From positions 1 through 64,000 of the forward strand of contig JAFGXY010000025.1 of NCBI GenBank assembly GCA_016936395.1: a stretch of 64,000 nt of DNA, given 5' to 3'. The notes beneath the pieces were generated by a model. It was given only the letters and a program-made list of their open reading frames with translations, had not been told where the DNA came from and searched no databases. The position numbers and the translations under genes are program-made. Source of the stretch: Paracoccaceae bacterium (GTDB taxonomy: Bacteria > Pseudomonadota > Alphaproteobacteria > Rhodobacterales > Rhodobacteraceae). Numbering within the stretch: the first letter of the stretch is position 1; the number at the start of each line of letters is the position of its first letter. This document shows, piece after piece, positions 1 through 8,525 of the stretch.

Positions 1-85
1 CAGCCAGTCTCCCGCAAACTCAGTTCCAGGATGGCATGCCCGAAGTCAGATCAGGCCGAAACCACGGGGCTGGCGCACCGCTTAC
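1..85 (-). mobile_element. Possible IS66-type element terminus interrupting urtE
   Basis: Read on the minus strand, urtE follows its family up to the 'GDLAII' region (base 86) and then continues into GTAAGCGG at 85-78 and unrelated sequence to the window edge. From memory, IS66-family inverted repeats begin GTAAGCG, so this looks like an insertion-sequence end sitting inside urtE. No transposase can be seen in these 85 bases, so the family assignment is tentative. A different rearrangement or contig artefact would look the same here. Confidence 0.45.
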
Positions 86-647
86 GAATGATCGCCAGAT
101 CGCCTTTGCTTTTCAGATATTCGATCACCCGGCCGATCTGCTGGATGATATTGGGCTGAATTCCCTCGGCCGGCTCATCCAGCAACAGCACGCGCGGCTG
201 CATGATCATCGCCCGTGCAATCGCCAATTGCTGTTGCTGGCCGCCCGACAGATCGCCGCCGCGCCGGTGCAGGAAGTCTTTCAGGATCGGGAACAGCTCG
301 AAAATCTCGTCCGGGATGCGGTGCTGCGACTTGGGCAGCAGGGCAAAGGCGGTTTCCATGTTCTCGCGCACCGTCAGCAGCGGAAAGATCATCCGACCCT
401 GCGGCACCACCGCCAACCCACGCTGCGCCATGGCCTGCGGCGGCACTACCGGCACCGGCTCGCCGCCAAGCCACAGCTTGCCGCCCGAGCGTGGATGCGT
501 GCCCGCCAGCGCCTTCAGAAGCGAGGTCTTGCCAACCCCGTTGGTGCCCATCACGCACGTGACCTCACCGGCCTTGGCCTGCATCGAAATGCCATGCAGG
601 ATCTGGCTGCCGCCGTAATGCAATGTCAGGTTTTCACATCGGATCAT
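51..647 (-). pseudogene. urtE: Urea ABC transporter ATPase UrtE, C-terminally truncated
   Basis: This would be the second ATPase subunit of the UrtABCDE urea importer. Walker A (GTNGVGKTS, about residues 34-42), the signature LSGGQQQQ (about 133-140) and Walker B (LLLDEP) are present, so the nucleotide-binding core is intact. After 'GDLAII' the family normally continues LVEQYF and about 35 more residues, including the H-loop-proximal tail. Here that part is replaced by 11 unrelated residues (RKRCASPVVSA) and a stop. The start overlaps the urtD stop by ATGA, which supports it. The break coincides with a GTAAGCG motif resembling an IS terminus. The product is probably non-functional, but the rest of the gene lies outside the window. 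Confidence 0.85.
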
Positions 648-1393
648 CGCTCGGACCGCCCCAGATAAACGTCGATCACCCGTTGGTCGCGGGTCACATG
701 GTCAAGGCTGCCCTCGGCCAGCACCGCGCCTTCGTGCAGCACGGTGACCTTGCAGTTCAGCCGCCGCACGAACTCCATGTCATGCTCGACCACCACCACG
801 GCGCGGGTTTTCGCCAGATCAACCAGCAGCCGCGTGGTGTGTTCGCGCTCGGCCAGCGTCATGCCCGCGGCCGGTTCATCGACCAGCAAAAGCTGCGGTT
901 CCTGCGCCAGCAGCATGCCGATTTCCAGCCATTGTTTCTGCCCGTGCGACAATTCCCCGGCCTTGCGCGGCAGGGCATCGGCCAAGCCCACCTCGGCGGC
1001 GAGGTCCGCCACGCGGGCCATGTCCACTGGCCGCGCCCGCCAGCCCAGCACCGCCCAAGGGCTGCGCGGGGCGCGCAAGGCCATGATCAGGTTGTCGGTG
1101 ACACTTTGGTCCTCGAACACCGTCGGGCGCTGGAACTTGCGCCCCACCCCGATGCGGGCAATCTGCGCCTCGGACAATTTCAGCAGCGACACCGACCGCT
1201 CGCCCCACAGAACATTGCCCGCATCGGGCCGGGTCTTGCCGGTGACGATATCCATGAAGGTGGTCTTGCCCGCGCCATTGGGACCGATGATCGCCCGCAG
1301 CTCGGCCGGACCGATGGAGAAGGACAGGTTGTTGATGGCGCGAAAGCCGTCAAAGGTGACCGAGATGCCCGAGACCTCCAGCAGCGCGGTCAT
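644..1393 (-). CDS. urtD: Urea ABC transporter ATPase UrtD
   Basis: UrtD is one of two cytoplasmic ATPases that energise uptake of urea through the UrtB/UrtC membrane pair. The 249-aa protein has Walker A (GPNGAGKTT, about residues 38-46), an LSHGQKQ signature (a normal variant in UrtD and LivG-type proteins), Walker B (LLLVDEPAAGM) and the switch histidine in VVEHDMEFV. Length is typical. Its ATG overlaps the restored urtC stop (tgATGA type, bases 1390-1393), and its own stop overlaps urtE, so the genes are translationally coupled. This is the only apparently intact ATPase gene of the operon. Confidence 0.93.
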   Translation of the reverse strand: MTALLEVSGISVTFDGFRAINNLSFSIGPAELRAIIGPNGAGKTTFMDIVTGKTRPDAGNVLWGERSVSLLKLSEAQIARIGVGRKFQRPTVFEDQSVTDNLIMALRAPRSPWAVLGWRARPVDMARVADLAAEVGLADALPRKAGELSHGQKQWLEIGMLLAQEPQLLLVDEPAAGMTLAEREHTTRLLVDLAKTRAVVVVEHDMEFVRRLNCKVTVLHEGAVLAEGSLDHVTRDQRVIDVYLGRSER

Positions 1394-2546
1394 TCCTGCG
1401 CCTCCCGCTCCATCAGCGCGCCATCATCGGGGCCAAGCGGTGCCCCCTTGCGGTCGGGCCGGCGCAGGCCCTGCACCAGATCGAACAGCCCGCCAATGCC
1501 CTTGGGCGCAAACAGCGTGACCGCCACAAACGACAGGCCCAGCAGAACCAGCCACCAATCCACCCAGTTGATGGTGTAAAACCCCAGCGGAATCGACGGC
1601 GCCCGCCGATGGCGACCCAGACCGCCAGATAGATGCTGGCGATCGGCGCCAGTTCCGCCGGGTTGATGATGCCCGCCTGCGGGTAATACAGCGCCCCGGC
1701 GATGGCGGCGATGATGGCGGTCAGGGTAAAGACAAACAGTTTGTAGCCTTCGACCAAATAGCCCAGGAACCGCACCCGCGCCTCGTCATCGCGGATCGCA
1801 CGGATCACCGAGCCGAATTTGCCCGACACCACCCAAGCCAGCGTCAGATAGGCAAGGCCAAGGGCCACTGCCGAGGCCCAGAGAAACCAAACCGACACCG
1901 CCGCCTGCGACACGCCGTCCAGCCCGGGAATGTTCTGCAAGCCTGACAAGCCGTTGTTGCCGCGCAGGCCCGAGTCGTTCTGGAACAGATACAGCGCCAG
2001 TGCCAGCGTCATGGCTTGCGTCAGGATCGACAGGTAAACCCCCGTCACCCGGCTGCGAAACGCCAGCCACCCGAACACCAGCGCCAGCACACCCGGCACC
2101 ACGACCACCAGCATCAGTTGCAGCGGCAGCGAATGGGCAAACAGCCAGACCGGCGGCAGTTCCGACGCGCCGACCACGCCGAAAATCTGTCCGGCAATGC
2201 CATTCTGAATCTCTTGCGCGGTGGCGGGAAGGGGCTCATTCGCCAGGGCCGCGACCACGATCTCTTCGGTCCGGGCATACATCAGCCACATGCCGATCAT
2301 GTAGCCGCCAAGGGCAAAGAACGCCATGTGCCCCAGCGACAGTATGCCGGCATAGCCCCAGATCAGGTCCATCGCGAGGGCCGCCAAACACAGGCACAGC
2401 GTCTTGCCCAGCGTCTTGACGAAGGAGGTGGAGATCAGCGCGGTGCCGTAAGCCTCGGACATCAGCGTCACGCCCAAGGTGAACAGCGCAAGGACGAGCA
2501 GAAAGACCAGCACCGACGGGTTGCGGAGAAAGAAACTTCTGCTCAT
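1390..2546 (-). pseudogene. urtC: Urea ABC transporter permease UrtC with internal deletion and frameshift
   Basis: This is a LivM-type permease of the urea importer. From the ATG at 2546 (MSRSFFLRNP) the frame is normal through the conserved 'YLAVWVAIGG', then turns into non-family sequence ending at 1413. In the other frame the true tail resumes as IPLGFYTINWVDWW, then TLFAPKGIGGLFDL, and ends at 1390-1392, overlapping the urtD ATG exactly as expected for this operon. About 20-25 family residues between these blocks (the segment starting GRLYGA in relatives, recalled from memory) are missing, so a deletion of roughly 70 bp near 1598-1608 plus loss of frame is the simplest reading. An upstream in-frame ATG at 2609 lies in GC-rich intergenic sequence and is less likely to be the start. 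Confidence 0.8.
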
Positions 2547-2568
2547 GCGGTGCCCTTTCGCGACCGGC

Positions 2569-2584
2569 GGGGGGCCAGCCCCCC
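2569..2584. repeat. GC-rich palindrome between urtB and urtC
   Basis: The urtB-urtC gap contains GGGGGGCCAGCCCCCC, followed by CACCCCCCGGGGTATTTTTGCC. Blocks of this kind ('CCCCGGGGTATTTTTGCCAA') recur in intergenic regions of Rhodobacteraceae genomes as I remember them. It can form a hairpin in the operon transcript. It occurs only once in this window, so the repeat status is from general knowledge, not from this sequence. Confidence 0.35.
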
Positions 2585-2631
2585 GCACCCCCCGGGGTAT
2601 TTTTGCCAAGAGGAACAGGCAACGGTCATGG

Positions 2632-4578
2632 TCAATCCCCCGCGGCGCGGCCCTTGAGGGCGATGATGCCCCTTGGCCGGAACTGGATGAACAGGATGAT
2701 GAAGAGGATCATGTAGGTCTGGGCGGCAAGCGTGTTGGACGGGTTCAGAAACTCGATCCCCTTTTGCAGGCCGCCGATCATCGCGGCCCCGGCCAGCGTG
2801 CCCCAGATGTTGCCGACGCCGCCCACCACCACGGTCATGAAGCTTTGCACGATGTAATCGCTGCCAAGCTCGGAGGTGACCTTGGCGAACAGGCCGATGG
2901 CGATGCCCGCGATGCCCGCGATGCCCGAGCCAAGCCCGAAGGTCAGCATGTTGATGCGGTCGGGGTTGATGCCCATACTGGCGGCCATCGAGGGGTTTTG
3001 CTGCACCGCGCGCACCTCCAGCCCGAGGCGGGTGCGTTTCATGATGAACAAGAAGACGGCAAGGAAGATCAGCGCCAGTACGAAGATCGCGATGCGGATA
3101 TAGCTGACCTGGACTACATCATTGACGCTGAGCGCGCCATCCAGCCAGGCGGGCGCGGTCAAGGGCCGGGCCTGGGTGCCGAAGACGGTCTTGGCCAATT
3201 GTTGCAGCGCGATCGAGATGCCGAAGGTGGCGAGCAAGGTTTCGAGCGGGCGCTTGTAGAGGTGACGGATCACCAGACGCTCCATCGCCACCCCTGCGGC
3301 GAAGGTGACGGCAAATGCCAGGGGCGGCGCCACGATCAGCGACAAGGTGTAGTTCGGGATGAACAGTTGCACTACATAGCCGGTATAGGCGCCCAGCATG
3401 ATGAATTCGCCATGCGCCATGTTGATCACTCGCATCACGCCAAAGGTGATGGCAAGGCCGATGGCGGCGAGAAAGTAGATCGAGGCCAGCGACAGCGCAT
3501 CAAGGCCCAGATCAGCGGCCTGCATCAGGGCAAGCTTGGTCTCGATCGCCTTGAGCGCGCGGGCAGCGGCGGTGGTCACCTTCGGGTCGGGTTCGGTGTA
3601 GACCTCGACAAAGCGGTGGCTGGCGCTGGCTTGCGTCACCTCTTCGTCGGTGGCGGCCAGGGGCACGATGCCCGCAGCCTCCAGCGCGGTATAGGCGGCG
3701 TTGCGGGCGGCTTGGGTGTTCAGGTCTGCCACCGGCGTGCCAGCAACGCGGCCATCGACGATATTGGCCACCAGGGCTGCCTTCAGGTCGGCCCGCGACA
3801 GCCGGGCGGGGGCGAGGTTGGCGGCAACCAGCAGGTCATAGGCCTCGACTTCGGTCAGATCATCGCCGGGGGTCAGGTCGCGGGCGATGTTGCCATCGAT
3901 GGGCGTGATCAGCGGCGCGGCCTTGCGCACCGTTGCCAGCAGCGGGTTCAGGGCAGCGCGCAGGTCCAGCCCCAGATCGCCGGAAAAGCTGTCGATGGCG
4001 GCGACGCGGGCCGCGCTGTCGGGGTCGAACCGCAGGGTCAACAGGCGGTTGAGCCGGTCTTTTTGTGCGGCCAGCGCGGGGTCTGCCTCATCGTCCAGCG
4101 AGGCGCGCAGGGGGGCCAGCAGTTCGGGGGCAGGGTCGCGGGCAATGGTGGCCAGCGCCTCGGCGCGGCGGGCGGGGTCGGGGTCGGTCAGGCGAAACTG
4201 CACCAGCGCGAGCGAGATCAGCCCGCGCACGCCAGAATTTGGGCGCAGTTCGGTGATCTCGGCTTTGGCCGCCGTGCCTGCGTCCGAGCCATCCAGAGCG
4301 GTCAGCGCATAGCCATCGGCGGTCGCGGCGATCAGGAAGAACGCGCCATCCGATTTGCGCAGGCCAAGCCCCTTGTTGGCCCAACCGGCCAGAATGTCGG
4401 CGGCACGGGCATCGCCGCTGGCGGCCAGTGCCGCAATCACCGGGCCGATGGTCTGGCGCGACGGCTTTTCCACCAGCGCGCGGTTTTCCAGCAGAATCTC
4501 GGCGGCGCTTTGGGCGCACAGGGCCGACGGAACCAGCATCAGGAAAGCCGCGACAAGGGCGGCAACAAGAGCGCGCAT
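2632..4578 (-). CDS. urtB: Urea ABC transporter permease UrtB
   Basis: UrtB is the LivH-type inner-membrane permease of the urea importer. The 648-aa protein starts with a Sec signal peptide (cleavage near SALCAQS, residue 23). A long extracytoplasmic N-terminal region of about 350 residues follows, then the permease proper with 'AITFGVMRVINMAHGEFIMLGAY' split around a membrane segment, further hydrophobic helices, and the typical 'VVVGGVGNIWGTLAGA' block near the C-terminus. The N-terminal extension is normal for UrtB. It is 63 nt downstream of urtA and separated from it by a hairpin. The reading frame is complete. Which substrate it carries is inferred from UrtA and the adjacent urease genes. 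Confidence 0.92.
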   Translation of the reverse strand: MRALVAALVAAFLMLVPSALCAQSAAEILLENRALVEKPSRQTIGPVIAALAASGDARAADILAGWANKGLGLRKSDGAFFLIAATADGYALTALDGSDAGTAAKAEITELRPNSGVRGLISLALVQFRLTDPDPARRAEALATIARDPAPELLAPLRASLDDEADPALAAQKDRLNRLLTLRFDPDSAARVAAIDSFSGDLGLDLRAALNPLLATVRKAAPLITPIDGNIARDLTPGDDLTEVEAYDLLVAANLAPARLSRADLKAALVANIVDGRVAGTPVADLNTQAARNAAYTALEAAGIVPLAATDEEVTQASASHRFVEVYTEPDPKVTTAAARALKAIETKLALMQAADLGLDALSLASIYFLAAIGLAITFGVMRVINMAHGEFIMLGAYTGYVVQLFIPNYTLSLIVAPPLAFAVTFAAGVAMERLVIRHLYKRPLETLLATFGISIALQQLAKTVFGTQARPLTAPAWLDGALSVNDVVQVSYIRIAIFVLALIFLAVFLFIMKRTRLGLEVRAVQQNPSMAASMGINPDRINMLTFGLGSGIAGIAGIAIGLFAKVTSELGSDYIVQSFMTVVVGGVGNIWGTLAGAAMIGGLQKGIEFLNPSNTLAAQTYMILFIILFIQFRPRGIIALKGRAAGD

Positions 4579-4608
4579 GGGGCGGAAACCTGTCTGGGAA
4601 AAGGCAAA

Positions 4609-4634
4609 GGCGGGGGACGCAGCGGCCCCCCGCC
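4609..4634 (-). terminator. Hairpin between urtA and urtB (attenuator-like)
   Basis: On the minus strand the urtA-urtB gap forms GGCGGGGG / CCCCCGCC, a perfect 8-bp stem with a 10-nt loop, followed by a T-containing stretch (TTTGCC). Such elements commonly allow more of the binding-protein mRNA than of the permease mRNA. The effect is inferred. Confidence 0.6.
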
Positions 4635-4641
4635 AAAGGGA

Positions 4642-5916
4642 TCAGTAGTTCGACTTCATCTGCACGCAGGTCTTGGTCTCGGTGTTGTACATGCCGCAGC
4701 CCAAGCCCGCCCAATCGGCCTCCAGCACCGCAGATTCGGGCAGGAAATCGGTCCAGGCGTCGCCCGGCACCGGTTCGGTCTGGCTGATGATGTCAAACTG
4801 GCCATCGGCACGGATCTCGCCGATCAGCACCGGCTTGGTCAGATGATGGTTCGGCAGCATCTCGGCCATCGACCCCGTCAGGTTCGGGGACTTCTGCCCG
4901 ATCATCGCCTTCGACACGGCGTCCACCTCGGTGGTGCCTGCCGCCGTCACCGCATTGACCCACATGTTGAAGCCGATGACATGCGCCTCCATCGGGTCAT
5001 TGGTCACGCGGGCCTCGCCCATCCGGGCCTTCCATTTGGCGATGAACTCGGCATTTTCCGGCACATCGGCCGATTGGAAGTAGTTCCACGCCGCCAGATG
5101 GCCGACAAGGTTCGAGGTGTCCAGACCCGACAACTCCTCTTCGCCGACCGAGAAGGCCACAACCGGAATGTCATCGGCCGACACGCCCGCTGCCGCCAGT
5201 TCCTTGTAAAAGCCGATGTTGGCATCGCCGTTGATGGTGGAAATCACGCCCACCTTCTTGCCGTCGGCCCCCAAGGCCACCACGTCGGCCACGATCTTGG
5301 ACCAGTCACTGCGCCCGAAGGGGGTGTAGTTCACGAAGATGTCTTCCTTGGCGATACCCTTCGAGATCAGGTAGCTCTCCAGAATGTTGTTCGTTGTGCG
5401 CGGATAGACATAGTCGGTGCCCAACAAGGCAAACTTCTGCACGCCGAGTTCCTCAAGGAAATAGTCGGTCGCCGGAATGGCTTGCTGGTTCGGGGCCGCG
5501 CCGGTGTAGAACACGTTTTTCGAGCTTTCCTCGCCCTCATATTGCACCGGATAGAACAGCAACCCGTTCAATTCCTCTATCACCGGCAGCACAGATTTGC
5601 GGCTGACGGATGTCCAGCAGCCGAACATCACATCGACCTTTGATACGGTCAGCAATTCACGCGCCTTCTCGGCGAACAGCGGCCAGTCGGATGCAGGGTC
5701 AACCACCACCGCTTCCAACTGCTTGCCCAAGAGGCCGCCCTTGGCGTTTTGCTCGTCGATCAGCATCAGCATGGTGTCTTTCAACGTGGTTTCCGAAATC
5801 GCCATCGTGCCCGACAGCGAATGCAGCACGCCCACCTTGATCGTTTCTTGTGCGATGGCCTGCCCTGCCGTGACGGCAAGGGCGGTGGCCAGCAACGCTC
5901 CCTGAATATGTCGCAT
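4642..5916 (-). CDS. urtA: Urea ABC transporter substrate-binding protein UrtA
   Basis: UrtA is the periplasmic urea-binding protein that delivers urea to UrtBC. The 424-aa precursor has a Sec signal peptide ending near GQAIAQ|ETIKVG (residue 23) and the conserved 'IKVGVLHSLSGTMAISE' start of the mature type-I binding-protein fold. Further conserved blocks are FGCWTSVSRKSVLPV, LLFYPVQYEGEE and a C-terminal 'PVPGDAWTDFLPES'. The start has a good Shine-Dalgarno (GAGGG about 8 nt upstream). It is the first gene of urtABCDE and follows a likely terminator after ureG. It looks intact, but two downstream transporter genes are damaged, so uptake is doubtful. Confidence 0.94.
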   Translation of the reverse strand: MRHIQGALLATALAVTAGQAIAQETIKVGVLHSLSGTMAISETTLKDTMLMLIDEQNAKGGLLGKQLEAVVVDPASDWPLFAEKARELLTVSKVDVMFGCWTSVSRKSVLPVIEELNGLLFYPVQYEGEESSKNVFYTGAAPNQQAIPATDYFLEELGVQKFALLGTDYVYPRTTNNILESYLISKGIAKEDIFVNYTPFGRSDWSKIVADVVALGADGKKVGVISTINGDANIGFYKELAAAGVSADDIPVVAFSVGEEELSGLDTSNLVGHLAAWNYFQSADVPENAEFIAKWKARMGEARVTNDPMEAHVIGFNMWVNAVTAAGTTEVDAVSKAMIGQKSPNLTGSMAEMLPNHHLTKPVLIGEIRADGQFDIISQTEPVPGDAWTDFLPESAVLEADWAGLGCGMYNTETKTCVQMKSNY

Positions 5917-6269
5917 GGTTTTCCCTCAAAAGGGCCGCAGCACACCGGTTGTTCGTCGTGGACGATCAGGCCAATGGTCGTGCGGCAACGTCTGTTGCAC
6001 CCCGTGCAGTGGGGCGGATTTTCCCATCCAACCCACCACCGCACATTGTTTTTCTTGTGCCGCCCACCGGGCAACCCTGTCACGGAACCGTCATAGCCGC
6101 GGCGCGGCAAGCAGGATGCGGGCCAGACCGGAAAGATGCAGTGCAAAGCCGAAGCAACGCTGAAAATATCCCCCATTGCGCGGGCATTTACCCAAGAGTT
6201 CAGCGGAAAATGGCGCGCAGGACCGGGTCGCAGCGATTTTTGATCATGATTTGATCTTTGAATATGTAT
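5917..6269. other. ureG-urtA intergenic region
   Basis: About 350 bases upstream of urtA with no convincing gene. It should contain the urtA promoter. I looked for a sigma-54 (GGCAC-N5-TTGC) or NtrC-type site, since urea genes are often nitrogen-regulated, and saw only a partial GGCAC without the TTGC half, which I do not call. Confidence 0.4.
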
Positions 6270-6295
6270 ACCCCGGCATCAGGCACGGCCGGGGT
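6270..6295 (-). terminator. Hairpin downstream of ureG
   Basis: ACCCCGGC and GCCGGGGT form a perfect 8-bp inverted repeat with a 10-nt loop, about 30 bases past the ureG stop. On the minus strand it is followed by an AT-rich stretch (ATACATATT) rather than a pure T-run. It likely ends the urease transcript before urtA. Confidence 0.55.
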
Positions 6296-6325
6296 GTCTT
6301 TGGGGTATCTTTGACTGACGCTGCG

Positions 6326-6949
6326 TCACTCCGGCCGCAGGGCAAGGCCGCCTTCGCGCTGCAAGAACGCCACCACCTCGGCCACGCCTTGGCCTTGGCG
6401 CAGGCGTGCCATGACATAGGGCCGGGTGCCGCGGGCGCGCTTGGTGTCGGCCTCCAGCAGCACCGGATCGACACCGACATGCGGCGCAAGGTCGGTCTTG
6501 TTGACAATCAGCAGGTCAGACCGCGTCAGCCCCGGCCCGCGTTTGCGTGGAATGTCCTGACCTGCGGCGGTGTCGATCACATAGATCGTCAGGTCGGCCA
6601 GTTCCGGGCTGTAGGTCGCAGCCAGATTGTCGCCGCCGGATTCGATCAGGATCAGGTCAAGGTCAGGGTGCAGGCTGCGCAGATCGGCCACGGCGGCAAG
6701 GTTGATGCTGGCATCCTCGCGGATCGCGGTATGCGGGCAACCGCCGGTTTCCACGCCGCGAATGCGGTCGGCTGGCAGCACCTGCGCCCGCAACAGGTAT
6801 TCGGCATCCTCGCGGGTGTAGATGTCATTGGTGATCACCGCCATCGAACAGCGCCCTGCCAGTGCCCGCGCCAGATGTTCGGTCAAGGTGGTCTTGCCCG
6901 CGCCCACCGGGCCGCCAATTCCCACCCGCAAAGGGCCAGTGTTGCTCAT
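6326..6949 (-). CDS. ureG: Urease accessory GTPase UreG
   Basis: UreG is a SIMIBI-class GTPase that delivers nickel for assembly of the urease active site, working with UreD/UreF and taking nickel from UreE. The 207-aa protein has the P-loop [11 protein letters not shown] (about residues 11-21), the metal-binding CPH motif in [15 protein letters not shown], the [13 protein letters not shown] block and the guanine-specificity NKTD. The start chosen is ATG 6949, which overlaps the ureF stop. A longer in-frame ATG at 7015 would run back into ureF. It is last in the urease run and is followed by a hairpin. Confidence 0.95.
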   Translation of the reverse strand: MSNTGPLRVGIGGPVGAGKTTLTEHLARALAGRCSMAVITNDIYTREDAEYLLRAQVLPADRIRGVETGGCPHTAIREDASINLAAVADLRSLHPDLDLILIESGGDNLAATYSPELADLTIYVIDTAAGQDIPRKRGPGLTRSDLLIVNKTDLAPHVGVDPVLLEADTKRARGTRPYVMARLRQGQGVAEVVAFLQREGGLALRPE

Positions 6950-7581
6950 GTCCGAAAAATCCTTACGTCTTGTGTTTCGTGCTGCATCGCAGCCATATCC
7001 GCGCCCAAGGCGCAACTGCCCAGATCGTCCAGCGACAGATGCACCGCTTGGTCAGCCAGATCGGTGATCAGCGGATGCAACGCCGCCAGCACCCCCTGCC
7101 CTTCGGACTGCCCGAGCGGCATGAAGCGCATGGCAATCGAGACAAGGTTGCTGGCAAAGCCGTGCAGATACAGCGCCACCACCTGCGCCGGGGCAAGGTC
7201 CAGCACCGACGCCGCCTCGCCCAGCGCCACCGGCAGACAGCGCGGCGGCAGACAGCGCCCCGTCAGCCCCGCCACGGTGCGGGCGAATGCCGTGCCCTGC
7301 TCCAGCGTTTCCGACAGGCGTTCGGCACTGGGTTGCAGCGCGCGGGCCAGCGCATCCAGCGCGGCCACATCGGCATCAGGGCGCAGCGCCTGCACCAGCA
7401 AGATGGCATCCTGCCGCCCCGCACCATGCGCCAGCACATCGGCCAGCCAGCGCTGCAAGGCCACCCCATCCGCCACCGCGCCAACCGCGATCGCCACCTC
7501 CAGCCCATGCGAATAGGCAAAGCCACCGGTCGGAAACGCCGGAGACAGCCACTGCACCAGCGTCAGAAGATCGTGGCTCAT
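6946..7581 (-). CDS. ureF: Urease accessory protein UreF
   Basis: UreF is an all-helical chaperone subunit of the UreDFG complex on apo-urease. It regulates UreG's GTPase and gates nickel transfer. The 211-aa protein shows the family hallmarks '[21 protein letters not shown]' (split near the start, residues 7-27) and '[20 protein letters not shown]' toward the C-terminus. Both ends overlap neighbours by ATGA (ureE upstream, ureG downstream), so translation is coupled. Confidence 0.94.
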   Translation of the reverse strand: MSHDLLTLVQWLSPAFPTGGFAYSHGLEVAIAVGAVADGVALQRWLADVLAHGAGRQDAILLVQALRPDADVAALDALARALQPSAERLSETLEQGTAFARTVAGLTGRCLPPRCLPVALGEAASVLDLAPAQVVALYLHGFASNLVSIAMRFMPLGQSEGQGVLAALHPLITDLADQAVHLSLDDLGSCALGADMAAMQHETQDVRIFRT

Positions 7582-8123
7582 GCCTCGGCGGCAGGATCGG
7601 GTTCGTCCTCGTCATCGTCATGGCGGTGCGACGAGTGGAAATGCACATGTTTATGACCATGGCCCGCGTCCGGCCCGTGGTCATGCCCCATCGGACGGCC
7701 CATGCCGTAAGCCCCCACCTCGGGCGCAAAGGGTTCGGTCTTTGCCACCACCCCGGCCCCCAACTGGCGCAGCATCGCCTCCAGCACATGATCGGCGCGA
7801 ATGACCAGCCGCCCCGGTTCCACCTGACAGGGCGTGTGGCGGTTGCCGATGTGCCAGGCATAGCGCGCAAGGTCCGGCCCGGTGATTTCCAGCACCGGTT
7901 CCTCGGCGGCCAGCACCTGAATGCAGCGGCCATCCTCCAGCTCAAACCCCCAGACCGTGTCCAGATTGGTCACCTCTGGCAGATCAACCAGAAAACCCTC
8001 GTCATGCGCGGTCACCAGCCGTTTGCGCCGCACCAGACGGTCGTCATAGGTCAGCACGACTACGTCGTAACAGGTGGCAGGGGCCTGATGCAGCAGGCGG
8101 CGGGCGGCGGGAAGGTCGGTCAT
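7578..8123 (-). CDS. ureE: Urease accessory nickel metallochaperone UreE with His-rich tail
   Basis: UreE stores and hands over nickel to UreG. The 181-aa protein has the N-terminal UreE fold (YDVVVLTYDDRLVRRKRL), the central 'AWHIGNRHTPCQVEPG' metal-site block and 'GAGVVAKTEPFAPEVGAYG'. It ends in a histidine- and acid-rich tail (about residues 146-176, many H in DHGPDAGHGHKHVHFH and SSHRHDDD). The tail is typical of nickel-storing UreE. The stop overlaps ureF. Upstream, about 400 bases containing a short opposite-strand gene separate it from ureC. Confidence 0.94.
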   Translation of the reverse strand: MTDLPAARRLLHQAPATCYDVVVLTYDDRLVRRKRLVTAHDEGFLVDLPEVTNLDTVWGFELEDGRCIQVLAAEEPVLEITGPDLARYAWHIGNRHTPCQVEPGRLVIRADHVLEAMLRQLGAGVVAKTEPFAPEVGAYGMGRPMGHDHGPDAGHGHKHVHFHSSHRHDDDEDEPDPAAEA

Positions 8124-8316
8124 GGTCTTGCCTCACTGGGTGAAACGGTCACGCGCCATTTGCCACACTGTTGAAACTATAGGCCGCAAGGGCCTGAATG
8201 TGGAACTTATTTTGCAGGCGACATTCCAACGCAGGCCGGAAATCGGCGGGTGATCACGGGTCGTTAACCACTTCGGCGCAAAGATGGTGGGAACGGACCA
8301 AGAACCAGAGGCAACC

Positions 8317-8502
8317 ATGCAAAAGCAGACCCTTGTCGATGACCTTGCCGAAATCCGCGCGCAGATCGACCGGCTGCGCCAGCGGGCGGCCAGGATTGAA
8401 GCCGCGCTTGCCCGCGCCGAAGCGGCCGCCCCCGCCACGCCGCCGCGCCCCGGCTGGCCGATCCAGCGCATCCGCACGGGCACGGGCGCCTCGTTTCACT
8501 GA
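8317..8502 (+). CDS. Small hypothetical protein with a coiled-coil-like helix
   Basis: A 61-aa plus-strand frame (MQKQTLVDDLAEIRAQIDRL...) lies in the ureC-ureE gap, opposite to the urease genes. Residues 6-40 are a charged heptad-like helix, followed by a proline-rich tail (PATPPRPGWP). A purine-rich AGAGG sits just upstream of the ATG. I do not recognise a family. It could be a real small gene inserted in the operon or a chance frame in GC-rich DNA. Confidence 0.45.
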   Translation: MQKQTLVDDLAEIRAQIDRLRQRAARIEAALARAEAAAPATPPRPGWPIQRIRTGTGASFH

Positions 8503-8525
8503 TGCGCCTTCCCTGCACAAGGGCG

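Noticed and set aside
2479-5643. A 1054-aa open frame antisense to urtB and urtA
   Set aside because: It crosses two well-supported minus-strand genes and is typical of shadow frames in GC-rich DNA.
5917-6269. A sigma-54/NtrC promoter upstream of urtA
   Set aside because: Only a partial GGCAC is present and the TTGC element at the right spacing is absent.
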